A stretch of 64,000 nt of DNA from Leptoclinus maculatus (GCA_032191485.1 JAVDOI010000043.1:717078-781077), one strand, 5' to 3'; shown: positions 1-12,379, counted from the stretch's first letter. Notes: generated from the letters alone by a model not told the origin. Translations and numbers: made by a program.

Positions 1-553
1 GTTCAAAAATATGGACATTATGTAGAATGTGAGACTTCATCCATAGGCATGCTGTGGTGACATATGGGCTCACTGCCTGCTGCCATTTGGGTAAAATGGC
101 CCAAATCATTAACAAACGATAATAATTAATCTGCTCTAAGAAAATATACTTTATAGTTATTTTATAGTAAAAAGAACACAACATGATGGTTTCTAACATT
201 TCATAATCAGTATTAATGCTGTCATTTCTGTTCTGTTATTATTTTGTGTCTATGAAATAATTAGCTTCTAAGTAAAACTGTGTTTAATAGCTGATGAGAG
301 ACGGTAATATTAACATTATTAATACATTAGTAAACTATTTATTAACAGTTAATAATTGCACAAATTAAGACATTTTATGAGGATATCAAGTATTTGTTAA
401 TGACTTAGAAATTATTTGTAACCTTTTATGGAATTTTTTGTAAAACATCTGTAAACAAAACATCAATAAATGGACCAGAAACCAATTAATAACCAGTGAC
501 AAGTTTATCAATCTACCATTTATCGATGATGGTTATTATTTGTCATTTCCTAC
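1..553 (-). other. mlph: mlph intron 2 (partial)
   Basis: AT-rich non-coding DNA following the donor of the second coding exon of melanophilin (GTAGGA on the minus strand, reading down from 553). The next exon, expected to finish the Rab-binding domain, is not visible here. I see no other gene or recognisable repeat. Confidence 0.7.
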
Positions 554-775
554 CTGGCCATGCGACAGGGATTGCACACCCAGCCGAGCTCTTTCTTGTT
601 GTACAGACTGCAGGACTTGCAGATGAAGAGCTGGCAGTCCAGACACTGACGCTTGCTGTTGACCAGGAACTTGAAGGGCTGGAGACATCGAATACAGTGG
701 GACTCAGCCAGGCTGCTCTGGTTGCCCAGCAACTCCCTCTTGGTGTCTTCTTTTTCAATCTTGGTCTTTAAATCC
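554..775 (-). CDS. mlph: melanophilin coding exon 2 (FYVE-like zinc finger of the Rab27-binding domain)
   Basis: This exon encodes about 74 residues of the synaptotagmin-like homology (SHD) domain of melanophilin, which binds GTP-loaded Rab27a on melanosomes so that myosin Va can be recruited. The translation shows four CxxC pairs, CIRC, CLDC, CKSC and CNPC, the eight ligands expected for the two zinc ions of the FYVE-like finger. They are embedded in sequence close to mammalian MLPH ([22 protein letters not shown]). On the minus strand the acceptor is a T-rich run ending TTTAG at 780-776 and the donor is AG|GTAGGA at 554/553. The exon starts in phase 2 and ends in phase 2, so it joins cleanly to the exon at 16807-16949. 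The spliced join reads RLGDLKTK, matching the family. Related Rab27 effectors (Slp/granuphilin, MyRIP) share the fold, but the wording and the neighbouring col6a3 favour melanophilin. The gene is cut by the left window edge. Confidence 0.9.
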
Positions 776-1063
776 CTAAAAAAAGACAAAAACCAGAGCG
801 TTCAGTAAAGTACAATGAAAGAGATGAACGTGTTCTTGAGATACGGGTTAATGAATTGTAGGTAATATGCAGAACTCGGCACACAAGAGAAAACCACTTT
901 TTACTTCAGGGCTCCACCCAGCCTCACATTAAGTGTGTCATTATTGTTTTGTAATAGGACTTGTTGCACTTACACGGCTTCATTGTGCCAATGTCACCAT
1001 CTGGCATGCCAACGTCATTTTACGGACATTCCATGTCTCATGATGAGGTTTTTAGTGTACGGC

Positions 1064-1600
1064 TGCATTTTAGTTCAGGCAACAAAACCACTTAGTTGGG
1101 TTTAGGAAAAACATCATGGCTGGGCTTCAAGGTTGGCCCCTCCTCCTCTGCTCAACGAGTGAGTGAGGAAGAGACGATGGTCAGCGAGAGGGAGCGCCAT
1201 TAATGAACACAAAGCAGTGAGTCGGAGAAATACAATGCTATTTTCGGATTGTTTTCTGCGCCCAACCCTGCTGGAAGGTGCAGAGTTGCCGGATTTTGAA
1301 TGAATGCAGCCGGGCGGGGCCCAAAAGCTCTTTGCTGACACCCAGAAACGTCCCAAACACAGCGAAATAAAAAGTCTGTAGACATCAACGCACACTTCTA
1401 GTGGGTAAGAAGTGATGACTGAGACGGATTATATATTTGTATCAGTCTATACGTTGTTTTTTATATAAAGTAACCTAAACTAAGTAAAAGGTAAACAACA
1501 TAACAAAAGTACAAAAACATGTCACAAATATCACTATGGGACACAAACACGGGTCTCAAACATCGGCCTCTTGGTTGAAAGGCCATAAGTAGTATTTAAA
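1064..1600 (+). repeat. Dispersed repeat family A, copy 1 (interrupted)
   Basis: Contains the core AACAAAACCACTTAGTT followed by a GTTTAGGAAAAA-type motif near 1080-1120. A second block at 1470-1590 (taaacaacataacaa, then cacaaatatcactatggg) aligns with 5090-5150 of copy 2. The intervening 1130-1460 is not shared, so this copy looks interrupted or rearranged. I cannot assign the family to a named class. Confidence 0.55.
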
Positions 1601-2224
1601 CTATGTTACTAGCTCTGAGCAGAGCATATTAACATATATACATTTACTTTGCAATCGACATGGCATAAAATGACACGCAGAAAATACAAATGCTGTTGTT
1701 GTTGCTAAATGACTAAAAAATTGTCTTCTCAGTCGTGCGCCAATTTGGTGAGACAGCTCATCAGGTTAAACAAAGTTAAAACCTGATAATTGTTTGCAAA
1801 TGGCCATTACTAACATCTTGTATATAGTGGTACCGTTAACATGGCTGTCAATAATACTGTTCCATTTCAGCTGCAGAAATAAACACTGCACAACTGTTTT
1901 TGAATGTACATCTTGCGACAGGAAATAGTTTTGCCAAATTGTGTTCTAAGTTGAGACTGGCTTCAAACGAGGTTGCGCTCTATTGATGATAGAACTCAGT
2001 CTTATTTGGTAGCATCAAGCCTGAACCAAACCCAAAACCAATCCTTTTGCTCACTTAATCTGGCATCCAGAGCTGTAACTGAAGAGGCCACCCAGAAACA
2101 CTGAGCAGACCCATGAACCGTTGTTTGCCAAGAAATAGTTCCGCCTTGTATACCCCTCTAAACATGGCAAGTTTTACATTTCTGTTGTATTTGGTACAGT
2201 TGCTGGTAATTGTATTTTTCTATT

Positions 2225-2300
2225 TGGGCCAGATCCAGGCTAGCTGTTTCCCCCTGACTCCAGTATTTATGCTAGGCACAGCTAACCATATCCAACACTA
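2225..2300 (+). repeat. Dispersed repeat family B, fragment
   Basis: The stretch with GGCTAGCTGTTTCCCCCTGA and then TTTATGCTAGGCACAGCTAACC resembles, on the opposite strand, 28470-28540 (GCAGCTGGTTAGCTTAGCT) and 35115-35165 (GCAGCTGGTTAGCGTAGCT, GGGGAAACAGCTT). Short dispersed repeat, class unknown. Confidence 0.5.
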
Positions 2301-2876
2301 CTCATCTCACTCAGAAACAAAGCCAACAAGCACATTTCCCCACTGAACTAATAACTGCTGGATATATTTGAAGGTAAATTTCTAACGTATTATTCACTTC
2401 ATGTTTTTACAGCTAATAAAATTAACTGTATACCATTTCTTTATACAGAGATTTTATGAGTCAAAATGCTGGCTGACAATAATGAGTGAACAGCACACGG
2501 ATGGCTTCCTTTTGGCAACTCTGTGTCAACATCATGTCAGCCTTGTTACAGGCAGAAAAAGCTGCAGCGTTTCTCCAGGAAACATTTAGTGCTACGGTTA
2601 CAATAAAAAAAAGAAATCAACAAGATAGGTGAGGAATAGCTTCACTGTGCATGGCCCCTTCATTTAGATCTTAATCGCTTCAGCATTCCTAATACCGTAT
2701 AATGTAAATAAGCAAAATGTGCAACAATCTCATGAAAATAATGTTTAGTGTCCCTTAAAGTGACATGGGTGTGTTAGAATGTGTTTATTACCTAGAGTAA
2801 ACATACTAATACTGTACCAGGCAGCAACCTCCAATTCTGAAAAGTGAAGCCAATGTTGAAGTGTCTTAAGCTTGCA

Positions 2877-3150
2877 TTCTCTCTAATGGCCACCAGGGGG
2901 CGACTCCTCTGGTTGTATAGAAGTCTATGAGAAGATGACTCTACTTCTCTCTTGATTTATTACCTCAGTAAACATTGTAAACATGAGTTTATGGTCTCAA
3001 TCTCTAGTTTCAAGTCTTCGTTAATAGTTATGGTCCATTTAGAGTCAAATAGACCATAGAGTGGAGTATGCTTTAGGGCGGGGCTACACGGTGATTGACA
3101 GGCTGCTAGCACGTCGTTGTCCGGTGTGGGAGATATTCCTGTTTTCATCT
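2877..3150 (+). repeat. Dispersed repeat family C fragment, shared with 12035-12195
   Basis: About 150 bases (agaagatgactctacttctc, then a block ending gagtcaaatagaccat) match 12050-12195 inside the inverted-repeat element there, with small differences. It is therefore a diverged fragment of the same element family. The right part (gggcggggctacacggtgat) is not in the second copy. Confidence 0.65.
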
Positions 3151-3849
3151 TAGAAATTGAGCCCTTTCACAGTGTGCTTTCAGTTCATGGAAGTTAACTG
3201 TAACATTTTGGTTGACTAAAAATGTCTTATTAGGCGTTCGGTTGTACTGAGCTCTACCCTCTCAAGTCACTTTTGGTGTGAATTAATGTAGCATGTGTAT
3301 GTGTGTATCATTTGGTTTCACATTACCGGTTGACTGACTATGTTATACTTTAAACAAGTAATGGCTTTGTTGAAGCCTTTATATTATACACGAAAAACAA
3401 AACAGATCGCCCTGTTTCCGTCAGTGTAAAAAAGAAAAAAGAGCTGTGGTTGTTTTGTGGCTAACAGAGTGGTTGAGTCCTCACTGTTGATGGGCTGTAA
3501 AGAGTTATTTAGTGCTACACTTTACACTCACATTTTTACTTATTTAAGAAACATTCATTTTGAGTAAATATTTTGTAGTTAGAAAATAAATCCATTCCAG
3601 CCTTTAATTAGTTTTCTTCCATTTAAATCAACTCTTCTTCTTGGAGCAACACGTAGTTAGTGGAGAAGCAGTTTCAGAAAAGTTACTTTCTTTCTTGTAA
3701 TGTTCTCACTTGATTATTTTAGCAATGTGTTTTAGAAAAGAGTGAATCTGAGCTCCATTATTACATTTGAAAAAAATCTGTCTTCAAGTAATAAATATAC
3801 GGTGCAAAACGTCCTGCACTAACATCAGTCAAATTCTTATTAAAAACTT

Positions 3850-4230
3850 AGAGATGGTGTGTAGGATTTGGTGGCATCTAGCAGTGTAGTTTTAGATTGC
3901 AGTCAACTGAATACCCCTCCGCTCACTTCTCCCTTTTCAAGACTGCGGTAACGTGAGCCACAGAGCCGTGGTAACCGTAGGTCATCCCTACCATAATAAC
4001 ACTACTTCAGGAGCAACGGAAGTGAGACGGAGGCTGTTAGTACCACGACTTTACACTCTGTAAAACTTGGTGGCCTTCAGGTAATGTAGAAAAGTTAAAA
4101 GGGCCAGAGTTTGTTTTTTCCCTTCTGGCCTACTATAGAAACGTTGCGGTGCAACATGGTAGACTCGGGTGATTATAAACTAATGAACACATAATTCTTG
4201 AATATTTTGTTCCATTTCTGCTAATAACCT
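3850..4230 (+). repeat. Dispersed repeat family D
   Basis: Begins near gatggtgtgtaggatttggt and runs to gtgattataaactaatgaac. A partial second hit with the opening motif gtgtgtaggatttg occurs at 47160. I recall this type of sequence as common in percomorph genomes, but that is from memory and unverified. Confidence 0.45.
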
Positions 4231-4989
4231 CAACCAAAATGCTACAAACTGGCCATTTAACAAATAAAACCAAATCAAACAAACTCATACTTCCTCTACT
4301 CTGAGTTGCGGTTTAAATGCCTGCTTTGAGTCAGACTTTTCTCTTCAGCAAAGTTTGAGGCATTCTTGTGCTGATTGCTGGAAAAGAAACAGCCTCACTC
4401 AGCGCCGAGAGATGCTGACGGTAGTGGAGAGGAAAACATTCAGATAACAAATCCCAAATGTTATGCAGCTTGGGTGGAGTCTGGCAAAACACCCACAGAG
4501 GATGAGAGGATACTTATTGTTTATTAAAGTTTTTTTAGGCCATGCTTTTTAAATTATAGCCCAGATCATCGGGATGAATTGGAAACTCTCAAACCGTTAG
4601 CAGATACAGCTGATGGCCATTAGCAATATGATTCCAAAGTACTATCTCCGGAACATCAAATCCCACAGATCTGATATACAAGATGGCCTTCTGTGACTCA
4701 ATAAGATGTGTGCTGTAGGCAACTTTCAGGCCTTCCGAGCCTTCTGCAGTCTGTGACTGTGTGGTTGTCAGCATTTCATAGTCGATGTGATAAGCTGCAA
4801 GGGTTTTCGATCAAGATGTGGCGGAAAACTCTGGAGTATTTCCGGTATGTGGATCTAGCTAGATTTAGCTCGGTACAGTTCTGGACTAAAAACGTATTTA
4901 AGAAGTAGTAGGTTTGGAGAAACATACAGGGGTACCAGCACAGGAGCTGTTAGGCTGTCATTATTCGTGGCATTTTGTGTGTTTTTTTA

Positions 4990-5225
4990 TTTATTTCAAT
5001 TTAGTTATGTTTAGGCAACAAAACCATTTAGTTCTATTGAGGAAAAAACGTCATGGTTTCAAATAAGTCAGTAAATTAAGTAAAATACGTACGTTAACAA
5101 CATAACAATAAGACACATCACAAACGTCACTGAGGTAAAAAAAACACTTTGAGACACTGGTCTCAAGTCCTGTTTGTTTGACCCATCCATCTTCCCTCCC
5201 TCCCGCCATAAGCGTCACCCTCACG
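4990..5225 (+). repeat. Dispersed repeat family A, copy 2
   Basis: Core GTTTAGGCAACAAAACC at about 5008, then AAAACGTCATGG, the aacaacataacaa block, and a tail reading gtcctgtttgtttgacc. The tail is also present at about 35535-35560. Flanks 4905-4985 carry a short piece (caggggtaccagcacaggag) resembling family E at 14940-14960. Confidence 0.6.
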
Positions 5226-5379
5226 TTTTATACTATGTCTCTTGTTCAGGATGTAGTCACGCAGATTCGTTTACATTGCAGTAAAGTATAGACTACATAA
5301 TGTATAAATGACAAAACGCAAGAAAGGAGTTCTTATTGAATGTAAAATGATTGAATGAAATACAAATTGTTGTGTCATT

Positions 5380-5495
5380 CATACACCAATCTAGTTCATT
5401 TTCACCGTCTTACTTTGCCATCAGACAGTCCTTTCCGGTGCAGAACTAAAGCCGTTACCTACACTCTCTTCAAAGCAACTAGACTGCTTAGACTC
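5380..5495 (+). repeat. Family E repeat, left part (split by SINE insertion)
   Basis: The motif GAACTAAAGCCGTTACCTAC aligns with GAACTGAAGCCGTTATATCG at 15244. The continuation after the SINE, at about 8870-9050 (aacacaaacaaactaatcga, ccagcaac), resembles 15010-15050. The SINE therefore appears to have inserted into an older copy of this family. Order and orientation of the pieces are not fully worked out. Confidence 0.45.
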
Positions 5496-5617
5496 TGGCG
5501 ACTGTGGCTCAGTGGAGAGCAGAGTCAAAGAATCGGCGGTTCGATCCCCGGCTCCGCTAGTCGATGTGTCCTTGACCAAGACACTTAACCCCAAAAGTGC
5601 TCTTGAGCTGTGCTTAC
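5496..5617 (+). mobile_element. tRNA-derived SINE, 5' part (split by LTR element)
   Basis: The head is tRNA-like, with an A-box-like TGGCTCAGTGG at about 5505 and a B-box GGTTCGATCCCC at about 5538, the internal promoter of RNA polymerase III. A tRNA-unrelated body follows (tgtccttgaccaagacactt). The body stops at CTTAC (5613-5617) and resumes after the same CTTAC at 8717. The degraded tRNA stems and the attached body argue against a functional tRNA gene. Confidence 0.75.
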
Positions 5618-6112
<495 letters not shown>

Positions 6113-6540
6113 GTACGCCCCCCTCAAGGGACGGATACCAGACGTCCAAAGTCCAGAAAACACAAAAAAGGGCGGGCGGAGGGGGTCCGGAGGAGGGACG
6201 GCTCAACACCGAATAGGGTGGGTGGAGGGGGTCCGGAGGAGGGACGGCCGGATCCAACCCGCCACAGGGCTCTGGGGGACGGGCAGGAGGGCGGTCGGAC
6301 GGGAAGGAGGGATCCGGACGCAGGACCTCGGGTGGGCGACCTGACTGGCGGAGTTGGTCAGGGCCCAGGAGCTCAGGCGGGCGACCCGACTGGCGGAGTT
6401 GCTCAGGACCCAGGAGCTCAGGCGGACGGCCCGACGGGCAGAAGGGCTCTGGACCCAGGATCTCGGGTGGGTCGGACTGGAAACACTGCAGCTCGGGCCG
6501 GGCTCGGGGGGGTCGGACTGGAAACACTGCAGCTCGGGCC

Positions 6541-6720
6541 GGGCTCGGGGGGGTCGGACTGGGGAGGCTGGGGCTCAGGGGGCCGGACTGGGGAGACTGG
6601 GGCTCAGGGGAGCCGGACTGGGGAGACTGGGGCTCTGGGGAGCCGGACTGGGGAGGCTGGGGCTCAGGGGAGCCGGACTGGGGAGGCTGGGGCTCAGGGG
6701 AGCCGGACTGGGGAGGCTGG
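6541..6720. repeat. 30-bp tandem repeat (about 6 copies)
   Basis: Unit ggggaggctggggctcaggg plus gagccggact, repeated with few changes. In the minus-strand frame it encodes PQSGSPEPQ-type residues. Confidence 0.85.
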
Positions 6721-6788
6721 GGGTCAGCCGGGGAACAGGCCTCCAGAGGCTGGGGGTCAGCCGGGGAACAGGCCTCCAGAGTCTGGGG

Positions 6789-7196
6789 ATCAGGAACTGG
6801 AGAGCGCTGGCATTCGGCAGCGGGGTCAGGAACTGGAGATCGCTGGCATTCGGCAGCGGGGTCAGGAACTGGAGAGCGCTGGCATTCGGCAGCGGGGTCA
6901 GGAACTGGAGAGCGCTGGCATTCGGCAGCGGGGTCAGGAACTGGAGATCGCTGGCATTCGGCAGCGGGGTCAGGAACTGGAGAGCGCTGGCATTCGGCAG
7001 AGGGGTCAGGAACTGGAGAGAGCTGGCATTCGGCAGCGGGGTCAGGAACTGGAGAGCGCTGGCATTCGGCAGCGGGGTCAGGAACTGGAGATCGCTGGCA
7101 TTCGGCAGCGGGGTCAGGAACTGGAGAGCGCTGGCATTCGGCAGCGGGGTCAGGAACTGGAGAGCGCTGGCATTCGGCAGCGGGGTCAGGAACTGG
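6789..7196. repeat. 36-bp tandem repeat (about 11 copies)
   Basis: Unit gaactggagagcgctggcat plus tcggcagcggggtcag. The copies differ at a few sites (gcgctgg/tcgctgg, agaggg/agcggg). In the minus-strand frame each unit gives PVPDPAAECQRS. Confidence 0.92.
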
Positions 7197-7569
7197 AACC
7201 TGCTGCGGCACGGAGGCAGCAGCGGCAGGAGATCGCTGTAGCACGGAGGCGGCAGTGGCAGGAACTGGAGGTCGCTGCAGCACGGAGGTGGCAGCGGCAG
7301 GAACTGGAACCGGCTGCGGCTCGGAGGCGGCAGCGGCAGGAACTGGAAGAGGCTGCTGCTTGGAGACGGCAAGGCTCAGCCAAATGGCAAAGCCTGCCAA
7401 CAGTAGGTTCAACTCATTGGTGGCTGCCTGGTCCGGGAGCGACTGCGGCTCGAAGGGGGCGACAGGGGCCGAAGCTGGATGGGGTCGTTGCTCGGAGACT
7501 GGAACTGGAGGTCGCTGCTGCTCGGAGACGGCGGCGACTGGAACTGGAGGTCGCTGCGGCGCTGAGGTG

Positions 7570-7690
7570 ACAACTGGAGTCGGCCGGACCGCCGACAAGA
7601 CACGGGGAGCCGGAGTCGGCCGGACCGCCGACACGGCACGGGGAGCTGGAGTCGGCCGGACCGCCGACAGGGCACGGGGAGCTGGAGTTG
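7570..7690. repeat. 45- to 48-bp tandem repeat (about 3 copies)
   Basis: Units containing gtcggccggaccgccgacag and cacggggagc. They encode RPTPAPRALSAV-type residues on the minus strand. Confidence 0.75.
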
Positions 7691-7721
7691 GCTGCGGCCT
7701 AGTGGAGATGGGAACAGGGGA

Positions 7722-8044
7722 ACACTGCGGCCCAGCGGGAACGGGGGTTCGCTGCGGCCCAGCGGGAACGGGGGTTCGCTGCGGCCCAGCGGGAACGGGG
7801 GATCGCTGCGGCCCAGCGGGAACGGGGGATCGCTGCGGCCCAGCGGGAACGGGGGATCGCTGCGGCCCAGCGGGAACGGGGGAACGCTGCGGCCCAGCGG
7901 GAACGGGGGATCGCTGCGGCCCAGCGGGAACGGGGGATCGCTGCGGCCCAGCGGGAACGGGGGAACGCTGCGGCCCAGCGGGAGCGGGGGAACGCTGCGG
8001 CCCAGCGGGAACGGGGGATCGCTGCGGCCCAGTGGGAACGGGAG
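7722..8044. repeat. 27-bp tandem repeat (about 12 copies)
   Basis: Unit cggcccagcgggaacggggg plus atcgctg, nearly identical copy to copy. It encodes the 9-residue PVPAGPQRS unit on the minus strand. Confidence 0.93.
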
Positions 8045-8325
8045 TCTGACCCTTCCTCCGTCTCTGCCTCCTACGAGGGTCGAACGGGATGTCCATCATG
8101 TCGCGGTTTGCCTCCTGGACACTCCGAGGCCCACCCGAGGCCAGACGGGCTCCCGCAAAATAGTCATACCACTCAGCAGAAAAACGCCCAAAACGCTGAT
8201 CCGCTGAGTTCAACTCGTCACGGTTCGCTTTCTGGACAAGGCGGTATCCCATGAACTGTTCGTACCACTCCGGGGTAACGCGCACCAAACCGTGGTCTGC
8301 TGAGTCTTGCATGGTGAGATCGTTC

Positions 8326-8716
8326 TGTCACGTCCGAGGGGCAGATCGGAGACTCAAGCGCAGACAGACACGGGAGACGAGGTTGAGTAGAATGCTGGGT
8401 TCTTTAATGAGCACCAAGCAGACAAAAAACAGGAACTTAAAACAACTCCAACCGGGAGCGAGGAAAAACTAACAAAAAGGCAAAGTGACAAAAAGGCAAA
8501 CCATGAGCAAATGCTGGAACATGGAGCAGACAGGGGGACGAATTAAGGACGATCTCACAACCAGCACAGGGAAAGCAGGGGAGTATATATATGTATGGGG
8601 TGATTAGGAAATTGAAGGCAGCTGGGTGGACTGGGCAGGTGAGTAGGATGAGTGCAATCAGGGGAAACATACACACACAGACACAGGAACACAGGGGCAA
8701 AGCCTAAACTGTGACA
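8326..8716 (-). repeat. 5' LTR of the retrotransposon
   Basis: 391 bp, TG...CA ends, the same sequence as 5618-6112 outside the AT tract. The short TATATATAT at 8584-8592 sits where a U3 TATA box would be expected and is followed on the minus strand by the conserved R/U5 part with the ATTAAA signal. Confidence 0.92.
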
Positions 8717-8860
8717 CTTACGGTGTGTGAATGTTAGTTAGTCCTGGTGGTAGGTGGATGACCATCAGTGTGTGAATGGGTGAATGACGACAAGTAGTGT
8801 GAAAGCGCTTTGAGTGGTCGGAAAGACGAGAAAAGCGCTATTCAGTCCATTTACCATTTA
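8717..8860 (+). mobile_element. tRNA-derived SINE, 3' part
   Basis: Resumes with the duplicated CTTAC and continues into a body with gtgtgtgaatgttagttagt, aaagcgctttgagtg and gaaaagcgctattcagtcca. It ends near ccatttaccattta. Together with 5496-5617 this rebuilds a single SINE of roughly 260 bp. I recall this 3' body from several fish SINE families but do not assign a family name. Confidence 0.75.
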
Positions 8861-8869
8861 TTTTACAAA

Positions 8870-9050
8870 AACAGAAATTGTACATCAGCACATCTGCGTT
8901 AATCGGTTGTTATTGTGTGACTTTAGTGTTTTAATGGGTTAGTTTGGATTCACCAAAGTCTCACAATAACACAAACAAACAATAACACAAACAAACTAAT
9001 CGAGGCAGCCGTAGACCAGCAACGTCTGCCATTCATACATTTTGCACCTC
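8870..9050 (+). repeat. Family E repeat, right part
   Basis: Continuation of the older repeat interrupted by the SINE: caaacaaactaatcgaggca and gtagaccagcaac resemble 15015-15050 (acaaacaaactatgagatca, gcagaccagcaac). Confidence 0.45.
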
Positions 9051-10060
9051 CTTAATTCATTTCAAACATGCTGCTTTTGATACATCTGTAAATGTGAGGG
9101 CCCTCATTTGCAGCAGGTGATTTATTCTTTGCAATATTTATATGCTTTTATGAACCATTGTAAAAGGAACCATGTGGATTTTTTTCCACCTCTACTACTG
9201 TATTATAGTACTTTAGACTAACGTTTTACACACAAGTGACGCCAACCACAGTCCTGCCATTGGTTTCACACTATTCCACAGCAAGCTAGTAAACAGGGAT
9301 GCATACAATGCATTAATGCTCGAAGTTTAGTTTGTTCATAAGAAAACTCCACCTTTAAGTTGAGATCTTACATTTATTTTCAAATGAAAGGAATGAACAC
9401 TGCACTACAGCACTTATGAGATTGTCTCTCTCCTCCTTTTTTCATGCTGGAAAAATTGGAGGTCATAAAAAAAGCCCTACATTGTAAATAGTAGACGTGC
9501 CTACGTTTTACTAAGTTTTGTCCTCAAATTGCTCACTTTTCCTCAGTATTTGATTAGAAGCAGGTACTGGAAAGTTTATGAGGAAGCTCGGGAATCCGGG
9601 TTCGCCAGCCAGACGTTCACTTAGACACAGACAGTTATAGAGACCAAAGTAACTGATTGTTCCCATACATGGTGACCTGCTCGCCATGTCCGTCCACACA
9701 AATCAAATCCTCTCTAGTTTAAATGAACTTCCTGTTTCAGATGTTCTTAACCGAGTTTGAGCTGGTGTGTGTCTTTCATCTTAACATCACAACCTGATAT
9801 GCTACTCTTTGCCTCTCTCTGAAGTCCATACGAGAACCTGACAGGTTAACATGCACTCCAGTGGGCTCGTGAGAGTGAGACAAAGAGATAAGAAGCAGGA
9901 CTCACACACACAAACATACAGCTTTCCAGAAAAAGAATAAGCAGTTCACATTAGCTTTGCAGATATGTTTACATGAAATTATCAGTTTTCAGACAGCCTT
10001 TTAAAATACCACTATAATGTCATTAAATAGAATGCATTACCTGGGTTTGACTGACATGAA

Positions 10061-10275
10061 CTGATGTGATATATTTATTTATATATAATTACAATGTGTG
10101 TGAATGTGATGGTGTTTTGCCATATATTTCATATATATATATATATAGAGATATACATATATATATGAAATATAGTAAATGTATATTTCATATATATATG
10201 ACCAGACTATCGCAGGGCTGACACCATCACATTCACACACATTGTATTTATATATAAATAAATATAACACATCAG
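10061..10275. repeat. Foldback element: 56-bp inverted repeat with AT-rich core
   Basis: The left arm 10061-10116 (ctgatgtgatatatttattt...) and the right arm 10220-10275 are reverse complements with about three mismatches, including tacaatgtgtgtgaatgtga. The core contains a further inverted tatttcatatatatat block. This resembles a small MITE or hairpin element. No target duplication was identified. Confidence 0.8.
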
Positions 10276-10332
10276 TCTATATATCTATATATATATATAT
10301 ATAGATATATAGATAGATAGATAGATAGATAC
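10276..10332. repeat. AT/GATA simple repeat
   Basis: Alternating TA tract followed by about five GATA units, next to the foldback element. Confidence 0.9.
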
Positions 10333-11790
10333 TTTAAGTTGATACTTCTGCAGTGCCTATTACTATAAATATGCTTCCTGTGAAATCATGAGGATTTTTG
10401 AAACTTTTTCTCAAAACACACTTACTAACCTAATACAAATATGTATTTATACTATTTACACTTTATTTTAGTGGACTTGGTAAAGGAGAAAAATGCAAAG
10501 TCATTGCCAAATTAAACTACTTCATTCTACAATCCAACATGTGTGGCTTTTACAAGATTTAGGCGTGACAGTTTTATATGTAAACCATGTGAGGATCTGT
10601 ACCTATTTATAGATCGCAGAGGCCCGGGATGAAAAGAACAGTTGCCGGCTCATTTGGATGGAAAACGAATAGCTGAAGAAGAACCTTGGCAGGGCCCGCA
10701 ACCTACTGTGTGGTTGAAATTGTTGTCTGGTATTTGTGAAGGAAGCTCACGAACGTAGACGAACCTACATGGCACCATATAGGAAGGGTCCGACTCCTCG
10801 GCCTGCCCTGAACACTGACCAAAATGCTGTTTTTTTTAACCAAAGTCTGACTCACCATCCGTTTCTTCTTTACGAAATGAAGGCTGCTGTTGAGGCTTCA
10901 CTATCCCTGAATGGAGGGGAGGCCGCTGACTGGATGCCTTGTCTATTTACTACTTACTGTGCAGGCGCACCCAAAAAGTTACAGAATCCGGTTTAAAAGT
11001 AAAGCAAGTATTTAATAACAAATGCAAACTAAATTAACTATCTATAGTAAAACAAACATAATATTCCATGAAATATGAGGCCCCGTTCACACCACAGGAC
11101 AGAATGGTCTGTCTGTCCCGTGGTGTGGAGGAAGTCTGAATCTCTCAAGGGATTTACAGTTCTTTGTTCCCCCAAAGTTACATTCCTGAGCCTATCGATC
11201 AGCTCCCACGATTGGCTGAAGTCCGATAAGCCCCTCCTTGGCTGTTGACCTGTTGACACCTCAGCCAGCCACTTCTTCCATCCCCCGCTCTCAGCACATT
11301 CCTCAAACCTGATCACAGACACTCAAACACACTCCTACAAGTAAATACACTGTATCACATAATATCCATAATTTGGAGCGCTTTAAAACTTATTCCTCAC
11401 ACTGCTGACAAGAAGTTTCTTGGAAGGTCCCTTTTATCATGCACATGCAGACACATAAAGGCACTATGTTTAACAGAGTGTATGGAGGGTATGGGAAAAT
11501 ACATAGCGACTGTATGAATAAGCAAGAGATTTGTCTGAGATAGCGAGTTTAAAAAAATATGTTTTATAAGTTGATAAAAACTATCCATGTTTGAGCCACA
11601 TTAAAAGATTTGACAATATGGACCTTTGTTCTACCCGTTTCATTGAAGGCTCTGCACATCAACAGGTGTTTTCAATCATTCTGGCTGATTAGACCTCCAA
11701 TCAGGTGGAAGTTGGGTGGAGCTGGAAATTGGGTGATGTCACCAAGCTATAAACTCAGGAACAATTTTCACACTCACTTGCAATATTCTA

Positions 11791-11897
11791 ACTTGTAACT
11801 TTTTAAGCAATTAAGCTAATGTACCACCCACACAGGTGTCTTCACTACAGGACTTTGTGGGTGAACCATTAGCCTAGTTGCTTAAAAAGTTACAAGT
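11791..11897. repeat. Foldback element with about 42-bp arms
   Basis: The arms at 11791-11832 (acttgtaactttttaagcaa...) and 11856-11897 (...ttgcttaaaaagttacaagt) are reverse complements with a handful of mismatches around a short spacer. Small hairpin element of unknown family. Confidence 0.75.
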
Positions 11898-12379
11898 AAG
11901 AAGGCTGCAAGTGTAACTTGTAATTGGTTAAAGGTATATGATACATAGACTGTATATAAGAAGTGGACGTAGTCATTGTGATGTCACCCATTGTTTTGTG
12001 GACTGCTGTTTTGAAGCCTTTGTTGCCATCTTGGAATAGTCAATGAGAAAATGACTCTACTTCTCTCTTGATTTATTACCTCAGTGAACATTATTAAAAC
12101 AAGTTCATGGTCTCAGTCTCTAGTTTTAAGTCTTCTTCAATACAGCATGATGTTCATTTAGTAAATTATAGTCCATTCAGAGTCAAATAGACCATATCGT
12201 TACCAGAGCCGTATACAGCGTCTTTACGTCACTCCTCCACATTCCAAATATGGTCATTTCCGTTCATTAGTCTGGAAAAAAACAACATGGTGACGGCTCT
12301 ATTCCAAGATGGCGACGGCAAATTTGTCAAACTCAAGGCTTCAAAACGGCAGTCCAAAAACCAATGGGTGACGTCATGA

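Noticed and set aside
5496..5570. Possible tRNA gene
   Set aside because: A- and B-boxes are present, but the cloverleaf stems are degraded and a SINE body follows directly.
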